Below, in pieces: positions 55,305-64,000 of a stretch of 64,000 nt of DNA. Position numbers and translations under genes: made by a program. Positions within the stretch are counted from its first letter, which is position 1. The number at the start of each line of letters is the position of its first letter. Source of the stretch: Psychromonas sp. MB-3u-54 (GTDB lineage Bacteria > Pseudomonadota > Gammaproteobacteria > Enterobacterales > Psychromonadaceae); NCBI RefSeq assembly GCF_002836415.1, contig NZ_PJBP01000086.1:19807-83806 (forward strand). Reading direction: 5' to 3'. The notes beneath the pieces were generated by a model. The model saw nothing but the letters and a program-made list of their open reading frames with translations, was not told the DNA's origin and did not search any database.

Positions 55305-55336
55305 GGTTAATGAACTTTTTGATAAACGAAACCAGC

Positions 55337-56446
55337 ATGAAAACCACTAAAAAAACCATTGTAGTCAAATTAGGTACAAGTGTGCTGACCAGCGGCACGA
55401 CAAAGTTAGATCGCGCTCATATGGTTGAAATTGTACGTCAATGTGCATTATTGCATCATCAGGGGCATCACATTATAGTGGTAACCTCCGGGGCTATTGC
55501 TGCTGGTAAAGAGCATTTAGGATTGCATAATATTGAGCCCAGCATAGCCAATAAACAGATGCTTGCCGCGGTTGGGCAGGGGCAATTAGTACGTGAATGG
55601 GAAAACCTATTCAAAATATACGGGTTACATGTAGGACAAATGTTATTAACCCGTGCTGATTTAGATGATCGCCTGCGTTTTTTGAATGCGCGAGATACGA
55701 TAAAAACACTGTTAAAATACCGAATTATTCCCCTCGTTAATGAAAATGATGCGGTCGCTACCAGTGAAATTAAAGTGGGCGATAATGATAATCTGTCGGC
55801 CTTAGTGGCTTTATTAGCCGATGCTGATCAGCTTTTATTATTAACCGATCAACTGGGTTTGTTTACCAGTGATCCGCGTAATAACCCCGATGCGCAGCTG
55901 ATTCCCGAAATCCAAAAAATTACTCAGGAAATTCACGGGCTGGCAAGTGGCAGTATAAGCGGCCTTGGTACGGGGGGCATGGCGACCAAAATTGAATCGG
56001 CCATGATTGCCAATCGAGCGGGTATTGAAGTGGTTATAGCCTCGGGTCATAAAAAGGATGTGATTATTAATGCCGTTAATAATCAGTCCGTAGGAACGCG
56101 TTTCAGCTCTGAAAATAGCCGTTTAGAAGCGCGTAAAAACTGGATTTTTGCCGCGTCGCGCAGCTGTGGTAAAATTATTGTTGATCCGGGCGCGGAGAAA
56201 GCCATTGTACATGCAGGCAGCAGTTTGTTAGCCAAAGGTATTGTCGCAACCACGGAAAATTTTTCGCGCGGTTATGTTGTTAGTATCGTTAATCAGGCCG
56301 ATCAGGAGTTAGCGCGAGGGGTGGTACGTTATAAAAAAGCCGATATAGAAAAAATAAAAGGGTTACACTCAGAACAAATTGAAGCGGTATTAGGTTTTGA
56401 ACATGGTAGAGTCATTATACATCGAGATGATTTAGTACTCTTATAA
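55337..56446 (+). CDS. proB: Glutamate 5-kinase
   Basis: A 369-residue enzyme, first step of proline synthesis. The kinase domain begins TIVVKLGTSVLTSG and has VTSGAIAAGKEHLG and NENDAVATSEIKVGDNDNLS (feedback-sensitive, proline-inhibited in relatives). The C-terminal ~100 residues are a PUA domain (KIIVDPGAEKAIVHAGSSLL). ATG 55337 gives the family start; upstream in-frame codons have no good ribosome-binding site. proA follows 32 bp later. Confidence 0.96.
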   Translation: MKTTKKTIVVKLGTSVLTSGTTKLDRAHMVEIVRQCALLHHQGHHIIVVTSGAIAAGKEHLGLHNIEPSIANKQMLAAVGQGQLVREWENLFKIYGLHVGQMLLTRADLDDRLRFLNARDTIKTLLKYRIIPLVNENDAVATSEIKVGDNDNLSALVALLADADQLLLLTDQLGLFTSDPRNNPDAQLIPEIQKITQEIHGLASGSISGLGTGGMATKIESAMIANRAGIEVVIASGHKKDVIINAVNNQSVGTRFSSENSRLEARKNWIFAASRSCGKIIVDPGAEKAIVHAGSSLLAKGIVATTENFSRGYVVSIVNQADQELARGVVRYKKADIEKIKGLHSEQIEAVLGFEHGRVIIHRDDLVLL

Positions 56447-56478
56447 CCGATAATTAATCTTTAATTAAGGAAAAATTC

Positions 56479-57726
56479 ATGGATTTACAATCATTAGGTA
56501 AATTAGCAAAAGAAGCAAGTTATGAACTTGCAATTACTGGCAGCGAAAAAAAGAATACCGCATTAGAAGCGATTGCTTTAGCGTTAGAGGCTAATCAGGA
56601 TAAGATTGTTTCTGCCAATAAAGAAGATATTCAAGCGGGTAAAGAAGCCGGATTAACGGAAGCGTTATTAGATCGTTTGTTGCTTGATGAAACGCGTTTA
56701 GCCGGCGTTGTTAGTGATGTGCGCAGCGTGATTAAATTAGACGATCCTGTCGGTGAAGAGTTTGATGGCAAACTTCTTGAAAATGGCTTGAAGCTCAGTA
56801 AACGTCGCGTGCCTATTGGTGTGATTGGCGTGATTTATGAAGCTCGCCCAAATGTGACTATTGATATCGCGGTGTTGAGTTTAAAAACCGGTAATGCATG
56901 TATTTTACGTGGTGGTAAAGAGACTATTCGCTCTAATATAGTCTTAGTAGACGTGATTCAAGCGGCTTTAGAATCTGTTGGTTTACCAAAAACGTCGGTG
57001 CAGTATATTAACAACACTGACCGCGCTTTAGTGGGCGAGCTTTTGAAAATGGATGACTACGTGGATATGATTATTCCGCGCGGTAATGCCGGCCTGCAAA
57101 AATTCTGTAAAGAAAACAGTAATATCCCCGTGATCGTTGGCGGTATTGGTGTTTGTCATCTGTTTGCTGATAAAAGTGTCGATCAAGAAAAAGCACTGGC
57201 TATTGTTGCCAATGCTAAAGTACAAAGACCGACTGTGTGTAATTCACTGGAGACACTTTTAGTACATCAGGATATTGCCGAGGAATTTTTAGCCAAGCTG
57301 TATGCTCACCTTGCCCCTATGGGTGTAACGCTGATTGCAGAAGAGAAAGCAAAAGCCATTTTAGGTGACAAAGCAACCCTTGCCGAGCCGGGTGATTTCG
57401 ATCGCGAATGGTTATGTTTAAATTTAGGCGTTAAAGTGGTCGCCGATTTCCATGAGGCTATTATGCATATTCGCACCCATAGCTCCGGCCATTCCGACGG
57501 TATTTTAACCAATGATTTTACCATTGCGAATAAATTTATCAATGTTGTCAATTCTGCTGCAGTGTACATCAATGCCAGCACTCGCTTTACCGATGGCAGC
57601 CAATTCGGATTAGGGGCTGAAGTTGCAGTATCAACACAAAAACTGCATGCACGTGGTCCGATGGGATTACAAGAACTGACCACTTACAAGTGGATTGGTA
57701 TTGGTGAAAACTTAATTCGTCCATAA
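56479..57726 (+). CDS. proA: Gamma-glutamyl phosphate reductase
   Basis: A 415-residue aldehyde-dehydrogenase-fold enzyme that reduces gamma-glutamyl phosphate to the semialdehyde, using [28 protein letters not shown] is the family signature, and [16 protein letters not shown] carries the catalytic Cys. [12 protein letters not shown] and [22 protein letters not shown] are also typical. It is the second gene of proBA and is followed by a 7-bp repeat array. Confidence 0.97.
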   Translation: MDLQSLGKLAKEASYELAITGSEKKNTALEAIALALEANQDKIVSANKEDIQAGKEAGLTEALLDRLLLDETRLAGVVSDVRSVIKLDDPVGEEFDGKLLENGLKLSKRRVPIGVIGVIYEARPNVTIDIAVLSLKTGNACILRGGKETIRSNIVLVDVIQAALESVGLPKTSVQYINNTDRALVGELLKMDDYVDMIIPRGNAGLQKFCKENSNIPVIVGGIGVCHLFADKSVDQEKALAIVANAKVQRPTVCNSLETLLVHQDIAEEFLAKLYAHLAPMGVTLIAEEKAKAILGDKATLAEPGDFDREWLCLNLGVKVVADFHEAIMHIRTHSSGHSDGILTNDFTIANKFINVVNSAAVYINASTRFTDGSQFGLGAEVAVSTQKLHARGPMGLQELTTYKWIGIGENLIRP

Positions 57727-57744
57727 ATAATAGCCGTCAGTTTT

Positions 57745-57849
57745 CGGCTGTCGGCTTTCAGCTTTCAGCTGTCGGCTGTCGGCTGTCGGCTTTCAGCTGT
57801 CGGCTTTCGGCTTTCAGCTGTTGGCTTTCAGCTTTCAGCTCTCAGCTCT
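57745..57849 (+). repeat. 7-bp unit array between proA and xseA
   Basis: Fifteen units of the form YGGCTKT/CAGCTNT (CGGCTGT, CGGCTTT, CAGCTTT, CAGCTGT, ...). The pattern decays after 57849 into AGCTCGAAGCCTTATAGCC-type sequence up to about 57920, which resembles the 8-bp units after fbpC. It fills the gap between the convergent proA and xseA genes. Confidence 0.92.
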
Positions 57850-57915
57850 TAACCTCGCAGCTCTTAACCCGCAGCTCGAAGCCTTATAGCCTCTCAGCTT
57901 TATAGCCTCTCAGCC

Positions 57916-59259
57916 TTATAGCTCGCCGCCTAGCACTTGTGCTTTAAATTCTCCCTTATCTAAACGCACCGCTATTTTATCCCCGGGTTGCAGATTCGCC
58001 GTATCCGTGGTGATTTTCCCATTCTTATCTTTTACAATCGCATAACCGCGTGCCAGTGTTGCCAGCGGGCTGACGGTATTGAGTCGACTGCTTTTATTTT
58101 GTAACAAAGTTCTTTTCTGATTGAGTGTTACCTGCATGGCATGTTCTAAACGGTGCTGAAGTTGTTTCTGTTTTTGTTTTTCGACGCAAACAATGCCTTC
58201 CGGGCTATGTTGAAATAAACCACTTTGCAGTCTTTGCTGATCCTGTTTGGCTTGATTCATGCTTGCCTGAAAAGCATGTTGTAAGCGCAGGCTGAGTTCA
58301 TCTAACTGTAAGGTCTGTTGTTGGAGCTTATGTTTAGGGTGCAGATTAAGTAATTTTTCTCTGATTAAAGCATGTTGATGTAATTTTACCTGCAGGCGCG
58401 CCTGAATTGCCTGCTTCATGCGATTTGTTAAGGTATTCAATTGGGTTTGATGAAAGGCTTTATTCTGACTGACAAGCTCAGCCGCGGCAGAGGGAGTTGC
58501 CGCGCGTACATCGGCGACAAAGTCCGCAATAGTGACATCAATTTCATGACCAACGGCACTGATAATAGGTAACTGACTGTCATATATAGCATAAGCTACA
58601 AGCGCTTCATTAAAGCACCATAAATCTTCCAGAGAACCACCGCCGCGGCCGACAATTAATAAATCACATTCATTGCGGGCATTGGCTAACTGAATTTGCG
58701 CCGCAACCGAGGCTGCACTGCTCGCACCCTGGACGAGTGACGGATAGATAATCACCTTCAGGCGCGGATCGCGACGTTTTAAAATACTGAGAATATCATG
58801 CAGTGCAGCCCCCGTTGATGAGGTAATAATACCAATACATTTAATTAACTGCGGCAGGGGTTTTTTGTGACTTTCAGAAAATAAACCTTCAGCGGCTAAT
58901 TTAAATTTTAATTCTTCAAATTGTTGTTTTAATAAACCATCGCCTTCAGGTGCCATGCTTTCAACAATTAGCTGGTAGTCACCGCGTGCCTCATAAAGGC
59001 TAAGTTTGGCGCGCACTAAAACCTGCTGGCCGTGTTTGGGTGTAAAACCGGTGCGTTTATTACTACCTCTAAACATGGCACAACGCACTTGTGCACTGTG
59101 ATCTTTTAGAGTGAAGTACCAATGCCCGGAAACCGCAATGGTTAAATTAGAAATTTCGCCCGATAACCAAATGACCCCCAATCCCGTTTCCAGAAGTGCT
59201 TTTGCCGCGCGATTGAGGGAACTGACGCTATAAATGTTTTTATTTTCAGAAATATTCAT
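57916..59259 (-). CDS. xseA: Exodeoxyribonuclease VII large subunit
   Basis: A 447-residue single-strand DNA exonuclease subunit. The N-terminal OB fold (YSVSSLNRAAKALLETGLGV to GHWYFTLKDHSAQVRCAMFR) is followed by the catalytic core (GIITSSTGAALHDILSILKRRDP, IVGRGGGSLEDLWCFNE, SAVGHEIDVTIADFVADVRAATPSAAAE) and a long coiled coil (about residues 260-390). The small subunit XseB is not in the window. It is divergent from guaB. Confidence 0.96.
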   Translation of the reverse strand: MNISENKNIYSVSSLNRAAKALLETGLGVIWLSGEISNLTIAVSGHWYFTLKDHSAQVRCAMFRGSNKRTGFTPKHGQQVLVRAKLSLYEARGDYQLIVESMAPEGDGLLKQQFEELKFKLAAEGLFSESHKKPLPQLIKCIGIITSSTGAALHDILSILKRRDPRLKVIIYPSLVQGASSAASVAAQIQLANARNECDLLIVGRGGGSLEDLWCFNEALVAYAIYDSQLPIISAVGHEIDVTIADFVADVRAATPSAAAELVSQNKAFHQTQLNTLTNRMKQAIQARLQVKLHQHALIREKLLNLHPKHKLQQQTLQLDELSLRLQHAFQASMNQAKQDQQRLQSGLFQHSPEGIVCVEKQKQKQLQHRLEHAMQVTLNQKRTLLQNKSSRLNTVSPLATLARGYAIVKDKNGKITTDTANLQPGDKIAVRLDKGEFKAQVLGGEL

Positions 59260-59452
59260 GGTTTATCGCTATCGGTGACCAGTAAAAATTAATTTAGATT
59301 CTAACAGTTACGTGGAATGATAAAAAGAGTTGCCCTTAAGGTGATTTTTTAATTGTACTTAGCTCACAGAACGATTAAAATCCCAGCGCAATATGATACT
59401 CAGAAATTTGAGTATATTGAATAATCCTCCCAACTATAAGTGAGATATTGCA

Positions 59453-60919
59453 ATGCTACGAATTGTCAAAGATGCATTAACATTTGATGATGTACTATTA
59501 GTACCCAGTCATTCGACTGTACTGCCAAATACTGCCGACTTAAAAACCAAACTAACGCCAAATATCTCATTGAATATTCCGGTTGTTTCAGCTGCCATGG
59601 ATACTGTGACTGAATCTCGTTTTGCTATAGCTTTAGCACAAGAGGGCGGCATTGGTTTTATCCACAAAAACATGTCAATTGCTTTACAAGCGGAAGAAGT
59701 CCGTTTAGTAAAAATTCATGAGAGTGGTGTGGTTGCCAGCCCAATTACGGTTTCTCCTAATACTACACTTGCAGAAATTAAAGAATTAACCGACAAACAT
59801 GGCTTTGCTGGTTATCCTGTTGTTGAAAATTCAGGTGAGTTAATCGGGATTATTACCGGTCGTGATGTCTTATTTGAAACCGATTTAAATAAACTGGTTT
59901 CTTCTGTTATGACCGGGAAAAAGGATCTGGTCACCGCCAAATCAAATACCCCGCGTGATGAAATTGAAAAATTAATGCACGCCCACCGCATCGAAAAAGT
60001 ATTGTTAACCGATGATAACTTTAAACTGTGCGGCATGATAACGGTAAAAGATTTCCGTAAAGCGGAACAGAAACCTAATGCCTGTAAAGATGCATTAGGT
60101 CGTTTACGCGTAGGCGCTGCAGTCGGTGCGGGTGCGGGTAATGAAGAACGTGTTGCTGCATTAGTTGAAGCGGGGGTGGATGTACTGTTAATCGACTCTT
60201 CACACGGTCATTCTCAAGGTGTTTTAGATCGCATTAAAGCCACCCGTCTGGCTTTTCCTGATTTAGATATCATTGGCGGCAACGTGGCCACTGGGGACGG
60301 CGCTTTAGCTCTGGTTGAAGCGGGTTGTAGTTCGGTTAAGGTTGGCATCGGCCCTGGTTCAATCTGCACAACACGTATTGTGACAGGTGTTGGTGTGCCG
60401 CAAATCACGGCTATTTCAGATGCAGTCGCAGCGCTTGAAGGTACTGGTGTACCGGTTATCGCCGATGGTGGTATTCGTTTTTCCGGTGACATTGCTAAAG
60501 CATTAGCTGCCGGCGCGTCATGTGTCATGATGGGCAGTATGTTTGCCGGTACAGAGGAGTCTCCCGGTGAGATAATTTTGTTCCAGGGACGTTCATACAA
60601 ATCCTATCGTGGTATGGGATCCGTGGCTGCTATGTCGCAGGGTTCATCGGATCGTTACTTCCAGTCAGATAATGCCGCGGACAAATTAGTCCCTGAAGGT
60701 ATTGAAGGACGTGTTGCTTATAAAGGTAAAGTAAAAGAGATTATTCATCAGCAGATGGGTGGTGTACGTTCTTCTATGGGTCTCACCGGCTGTGCAACTA
60801 TTCATGACATGAATACTAAAGCGATGTTTGTGAAGATCACCAGTGCAGGTATGGGTGAAAGCCATGTGCACGATGTAGCTATTACCAAAGAAGCGCCAAA
60901 CTACCGCGCTGGTGGTTAA
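59453..60919 (+). CDS. guaB: IMP dehydrogenase
   Basis: A 488-residue enzyme oxidising IMP to XMP with NAD+, the rate-limiting step to GMP. A TIM barrel is interrupted by two CBS domains (about residues 92-205, [16 protein letters not shown] and [15 protein letters not shown]). The catalytic loop is [15 protein letters not shown] with the nucleophilic Cys, and the flap has [20 protein letters not shown]. It is followed by guaA after a 141-bp gap with two hairpins. Confidence 0.98.
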   Translation: MLRIVKDALTFDDVLLVPSHSTVLPNTADLKTKLTPNISLNIPVVSAAMDTVTESRFAIALAQEGGIGFIHKNMSIALQAEEVRLVKIHESGVVASPITVSPNTTLAEIKELTDKHGFAGYPVVENSGELIGIITGRDVLFETDLNKLVSSVMTGKKDLVTAKSNTPRDEIEKLMHAHRIEKVLLTDDNFKLCGMITVKDFRKAEQKPNACKDALGRLRVGAAVGAGAGNEERVAALVEAGVDVLLIDSSHGHSQGVLDRIKATRLAFPDLDIIGGNVATGDGALALVEAGCSSVKVGIGPGSICTTRIVTGVGVPQITAISDAVAALEGTGVPVIADGGIRFSGDIAKALAAGASCVMMGSMFAGTEESPGEIILFQGRSYKSYRGMGSVAAMSQGSSDRYFQSDNAADKLVPEGIEGRVAYKGKVKEIIHQQMGGVRSSMGLTGCATIHDMNTKAMFVKITSAGMGESHVHDVAITKEAPNYRAGG

Positions 60920-60934
60920 TCGCTGTGCAAGTTA

Positions 60935-61042
60935 TTTACCCCTGTAGTGCACTGCCTGCAGGGGTAAATTATTATCAGTCTCTGTCAATGGCAGAGAACT
61001 GAAAAATTATTATTGAGACGGTTTTTACCGTCTTTATTTTTT
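60935..61042 (+). terminator. Two hairpins between guaB and guaA, the second terminator-like
   Basis: First, TTTACCCCTG (60935-60944) and CAGGGGTAAA (60959-60968) pair perfectly. Second, AGACGG (61016-61021), loop TTTTTA and CCGTCT (61028-61033) are followed by TTATTTTTT, just 18 nt before the guaA ATG. The second looks like an intrinsic terminator placed to limit guaA read-through. Confidence 0.6.
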
Positions 61043-61060
61043 ATAAAAAGGGATCATCCA

Positions 61061-62641
61061 ATGAACAAAAACATTCATGAACAGCGAATTCTGATTTTAG
61101 ATTTCGGTTCTCAGTACACCCAATTAATCGCGCGTCGTATCCGTGAAATCGGTGTTTACTGTGAACTTTGGAGCTGGGATGTTGATGAGCAGGATATTAA
61201 AGATTTTAGCCCGAACGGCATTATTCTAGCGGGTGGCCCTGAAAGTGTCACCGCGGCAGGCTCTCCGCGTGCACCTGAATATGTCTTTACTGCGGGAGTG
61301 CCCGTATTAGGTATCTGCTACGGTATGCAGACTATGTCCGAGCAACTCGGTGGGTCGGTCATTAAAGGTGAAGGCGAAGGCGAATTTGGTTACGCGCAGA
61401 TTGAAGTAAAAGCGGCCTCTGAACTATTCAAACTGATTGAAGATGCGGTTGCTGAAAATGGTAATGCTTTATTAGATGTGTGGATGAGCCATGGTGATAA
61501 AGTGTCAGCTATCCCCGCAGGTTTTACTACTATTGCAAATACTGCGACCTGTCAGTTTGCTGCTATTGCCGATGAAGAAAAACGTTTTTATGGTGTGCAG
61601 TTTCATCCGGAAGTCACTCATACTCGTCAGGGGGAGCGTATGTTACGCCACTTTGTCATGGATATTTGTGGCTGTGAAACGCTCTGGACACCAAGTTCAA
61701 TCATCGAAGATGCGGTTGCACGCATGAAAGCGCAGATTGGTGATGATGAAGTTATTCTTGGTCTTTCCGGCGGTGTTGATTCATCCGTTGTGGCGATGTT
61801 ATTACAACGCGCTATTGGTGATAAACTGACCTGTGTATTTGTTGATAACGGTTTACTGCGTTTAAATGAAGGCCAACAGGTGATGGATATGTTTGGTGAT
61901 CATTTCGGGTTAAAAATCATTCATGTTAATGCTGAACACCGTTTCTTAGAGCAGATGGCCGGCGAAAGCGATCCTGAAGCGAAACGTAAGATCATCGGCC
62001 GTGTCTTTGTCGAAATTTTCGATGAAGAATCTAAAAAGCTTAAAAATGCCAAATGGTTAGCGCAGGGCACTATCTACCCTGATGTGATCGAATCGGCGGG
62101 CTCTAAAACGGGTAAAGCACAGGTTATTAAATCTCACCATAATGTGGGTGGATTACCCGATGATATGGAAATGGGTCTGGTTGAACCACTGCGTGAATTG
62201 TTTAAAGATGAAGTGCGTAAAATCGGCTTAGAGTTAGGTCTACCTTATGAGATGCTTTACCGTCATCCTTTCCCGGGTCCGGGTTTAGGAGTACGAGTAT
62301 TAGGTGAAGTGAAGAAAGAGTACTGCGATTTACTGCGCCGCGCCGATGCTATCTTTATTGAAGAGTTACATAAAGCGGATCTTTACCATAAAGTCAGTCA
62401 GGCCTTTGTGGTCTTCCTGCCGGTACGTTCTGTGGGTGTGATGGGCGATTGCCGCAAATACGATTGGGTTGTGTCCCTGCGTTGTGTGGAAACAATCGAC
62501 TTTATGACCGCGCGTTGGTCACATCTTCCTTACGATTTAATCGGTCATGTATCAAATCGTATCATCAATGAAATTGATGGTATTTCCCGTGTAGTGTACG
62601 ATGTTTCAGGTAAACCGCCTGCAACCATCGAGTGGGAATAA
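61061..62641 (+). CDS. guaA: GMP synthase (glutamine-hydrolysing)
   Basis: A 526-residue enzyme making GMP from XMP. The class I glutamine amidotransferase domain has [18 protein letters not shown] and the nucleophile in GICYGMQ, with QFHPEVTHT supplying His and Glu. The ATP-pyrophosphatase domain has [15 protein letters not shown], and the C-terminal dimerisation domain ends in IEWE. ATG 61061 after AAAGGGATC is the family start. Confidence 0.98.
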   Translation: MNKNIHEQRILILDFGSQYTQLIARRIREIGVYCELWSWDVDEQDIKDFSPNGIILAGGPESVTAAGSPRAPEYVFTAGVPVLGICYGMQTMSEQLGGSVIKGEGEGEFGYAQIEVKAASELFKLIEDAVAENGNALLDVWMSHGDKVSAIPAGFTTIANTATCQFAAIADEEKRFYGVQFHPEVTHTRQGERMLRHFVMDICGCETLWTPSSIIEDAVARMKAQIGDDEVILGLSGGVDSSVVAMLLQRAIGDKLTCVFVDNGLLRLNEGQQVMDMFGDHFGLKIIHVNAEHRFLEQMAGESDPEAKRKIIGRVFVEIFDEESKKLKNAKWLAQGTIYPDVIESAGSKTGKAQVIKSHHNVGGLPDDMEMGLVEPLRELFKDEVRKIGLELGLPYEMLYRHPFPGPGLGVRVLGEVKKEYCDLLRRADAIFIEELHKADLYHKVSQAFVVFLPVRSVGVMGDCRKYDWVVSLRCVETIDFMTARWSHLPYDLIGHVSNRIINEIDGISRVVYDVSGKPPATIEWE

Positions 62642-62670
62642 TTAACTGACGTTTAGCCAGTTAATGATTG

Positions 62671-62697
62671 AAAAAAGGCGCTTTTAGCGCCTTTTTT
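62671..62697 (+). terminator. guaBA terminator
   Basis: AAAAAAGGCGCT (62671-62682), loop TTT and AGCGCCTTTTTT (62686-62697): a perfect 12-bp arm with flanking A and T runs, 29 nt after the guaA stop. It should work in both directions. Confidence 0.92.
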
Positions 62698-62716
62698 ATT
62701 GTCTATCATTTAGGTC

Positions 62717-62867
62717 AGCCGTCAGCCGTCAGCCGTCAGCCGTTAGCCGTCAGCCGATAGCCGTCAGCCGTCAGCCGATAGCCGATAGCCGATAGCCGTC
62801 AGCTCGAAGCTCGAAGTTCGAAGCTCGAAGCCGTCAACCGATAGCCGATAGCTGATCGCCGACAGCC
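62717..62867 (+). repeat. 7-bp unit array between guaA and ampD
   Basis: About 21 units, most AGCCGTC or AGCCGAT, then four AGCTCGA-type units, then AACCGAT, AGCCGAT, AGCTGAT and CGCCGAC. It is the longest such array in the window, lies between the guaBA terminator and ampD, and ends about 20 nt before the ampD start. Confidence 0.95.
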
Positions 62868-62890
62868 TTTTATATACAGGAGCATTATGT

Positions 62891-63436
62891 GTGATTAATA
62901 AACTTGGTTTTTATCAAAATGCCAGACAGATACCCAGCCCCTTTTGTAATCAACGACCTGCCGGCAGTGAGATTAGCTTATTGGTTATTCATTGTATCAG
63001 CCTGCCCGAAGGTTGTTATGGGGGGCACGAGATTGAGTCTTTATTTACCGGATGTTTAGATAGTCAGGCTCACCCTGATTTCAGCAGTCTTGAAGGGCTT
63101 GAAGTCTCTGCGCATTGTGTGATTCGCCGTGATGGTGAGATTGAACAATATGTGCCTTTTGAAAAACGTGCCTGGCATGCCGGCATCTCTTGTTTTGCGG
63201 GGGTTGAGAAATGCAATGACTATTCCATTGGTATTGAGCTTGAGGGGACAGATAAAAGCGCTTATACAGAAGAGCAATATTTATCACTTGCAGCCTTGAC
63301 ACAAAAAATACAACAACGTTATCCCGCCATCAATAAACAACGTATTGTCGCGCACAGTGAGATAGCGCCGGGCAGAAAAACCGATCCTGGCGATGGATTT
63401 GACTGGGTTTATTATTTTACCTTGTTAAGCGACTAA
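62891..63436 (+). CDS. ampD: 1,6-anhydro-N-acetylmuramyl-L-alanine amidase
   Basis: A 181-residue cytoplasmic zinc amidase of cell-wall recycling, whose loss derepresses AmpC beta-lactamases where AmpR is present. Zinc ligands by alignment to E. coli AmpD are H34, H155 and D165; E117 and K163 are the other active-site residues, all intact. RDGEIEQYVPFEKRAWHAG is a family hallmark. The start is GTG at 62891 with CAGGAG upstream; no ATG in frame exists. A diverged copy of its 3' end lies downstream. Confidence 0.95.
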   Translation: MINKLGFYQNARQIPSPFCNQRPAGSEISLLVIHCISLPEGCYGGHEIESLFTGCLDSQAHPDFSSLEGLEVSAHCVIRRDGEIEQYVPFEKRAWHAGISCFAGVEKCNDYSIGIELEGTDKSAYTEEQYLSLAALTQKIQQRYPAINKQRIVAHSEIAPGRKTDPGDGFDWVYYFTLLSD

Positions 63437-63620
63437 ACTTTGTCTTAATTATACCAAAAGCATTAAATTTATGATCAGTTGCTTCAAAGGAAAAGTCACG
63501 CTCACAAAGCCGCCGGGATGATTTGAATAGTAAATCTGATTACATTATTAATACACTCTACGAGCTAGGTTTATTATTTGAGCTTGTTAAGCGATTAAAC
63601 TTTTGTCTTAATATTACCAT
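63404..63620 (+). repeat. Duplication of the ampD 3' end, 162 bp downstream
   Basis: CTTGTTAAGCGACTAAACTT, which spans the ampD stop, starts at 63421; CTTGTTAAGCGATTAAACTT starts at 63583, exactly 162 bp later. The similarity extends from GGTTTATTATTT before it (63406 and 63568) through TTGTCTTAAT to ATACCA/TTACCA after it. The second copy is not in a coding context. Confidence 0.85.
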
Positions 63621-64000
63621 TCTCTGCGCCAATATTCCCGTCAGTTGATTCTGCCAAGACGCCCGATACTTTCCTTACGGCTACACCTCATGATCATCAC
63701 CCTGCACCATAATGGTGCAGGGTAATGATCGACAAAGGCAGTTGTATTGATTATCAGTAAACCGAGTGCCGCCAGTTTTCAGCTTGAAAAAGTAGGTTAT
63801 AGGCATAAGTGAAATCATTCTTTACGAAAAAGCATAAAAATTCAGCAACGCAGCATGGACTCCTCTGGTAAATATAAATAGTAATTTAATGCCCCCCTAA
63901 TATTTTAATTAACAATAAGTTGGCCTGTTAAATGCATGTAACTTTTATCCTGCTCAATTTCAGGTGCGGATTTTCATAAAGAGGGGTCTAGCTGGCCGGT
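63437..64000. other. Gene-free right end of the window
   Basis: No coding sequence could be supported in 564 bp. It contains the second copy of the ampD 3' end (63566-63620) and a large near-perfect palindrome at 63692-63730. The last 200 bp are AT-rich and show nothing I can name. Confidence 0.6.
63692..63730. repeat. 39-bp near-perfect palindrome
   Basis: Arms of 19 nt (GATCATCACCCTGCACCAT and ATGGTGCAGGGTAATGATC) surround a single A; only one position fails to pair. There is no T-tail, so it is not an ordinary terminator. It could be a protein-binding site, a cruciform or an element end. Confidence 0.85.

Noticed and set aside
62717..62867. Short repeats considered as a CRISPR array
   Set aside because: The units are 7 bp with no spacers, and no cas genes are present. 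The same holds for the arrays at 21037, 47339 and 57745 and for the 22-bp array at 16971.

Overview
The window is chromosomal DNA of a low-GC marine gammaproteobacterium. The housekeeping order (rpsB-tsf-pyrH-frr-uppS-cdsA-dxr-rseP-bamA-skp-lpxD-fabZ-lpxA-lpxB-rnhB-dnaE-tilS, frsA-crl-proBA, guaBA, ampD) is that of the Vibrio/Alteromonas/enterobacterial branch. The AT-rich base composition and the style of the proteins suggest Psychromonas or a close relative; the genus is an inference, since no search could be run.

Region by region. 1-4.7 kb: a MaoC-type hydratase, then a Fur-controlled fbpABC ferric-iron ABC importer. 4.8-9.3 kb (minus strand): glnD, map and an acyl-CoA thioesterase. 9.3-26.9 kb: an accessory stretch between map and rpsB, which are usually divergent neighbours. 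It holds copies of a dispersed ~450 bp repeat, a cupredoxin and its decayed paralogue, a LysR/SDR divergent pair, an ohrR/ohr peroxide-defence pair with twin palindromic operators, an MDR oxidoreductase, a LuxR-type fragment, a 22-bp iteron-like array, a small orphan gene, a GntR/FCD regulator with a probable C-terminal frameshift, an unrecognised three-gene envelope cluster, a YefM/YoeB toxin-antitoxin pair next to an attC-like hairpin, and a convergent pair made of a cytosine-C5 DNA methyltransferase and an OLD-type ATPase/Toprim nuclease. 26.9-47.3 kb: the translation/envelope/lipid A/replication block starting at the rpsB promoter and leader. 47.3-51.1 kb: tesA and the divergent ybbA-ybbP transporter. 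51.3-57.7 kb: a Kef-type antiporter, frsA, crl, proB, proA. 57.9-64 kb: xseA, guaB, guaA, ampD, then 560 bp without a gene.

The core genes work together in translation (rpsB, tsf, frr, map, tilS), isoprenoid and phospholipid supply (dxr, uppS, cdsA), outer membrane assembly (bamA, skp, lpxD/A/B, fabZ, rseP), replication and repair (dnaE, rnhB, xseA), nitrogen, proline and purine metabolism (glnD, proBA, guaBA) and cell-wall recycling (ampD).

The most unusual sequence features are not genes. At least five genes (fbpC, dxr, rnhB, dnaE, ampD) carry a partial tandem duplication of their own 3' end just past the stop codon, in one case displacing the start of the next gene (rseP). Arrays of 7-bp (once 8-bp) units sit directly 3' of genes at five sites. 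The best candidate for an undescribed functional system is the methyltransferase/OLD-nuclease pair, which sits with a toxin-antitoxin module between oppositely oriented copies of the dispersed repeat.
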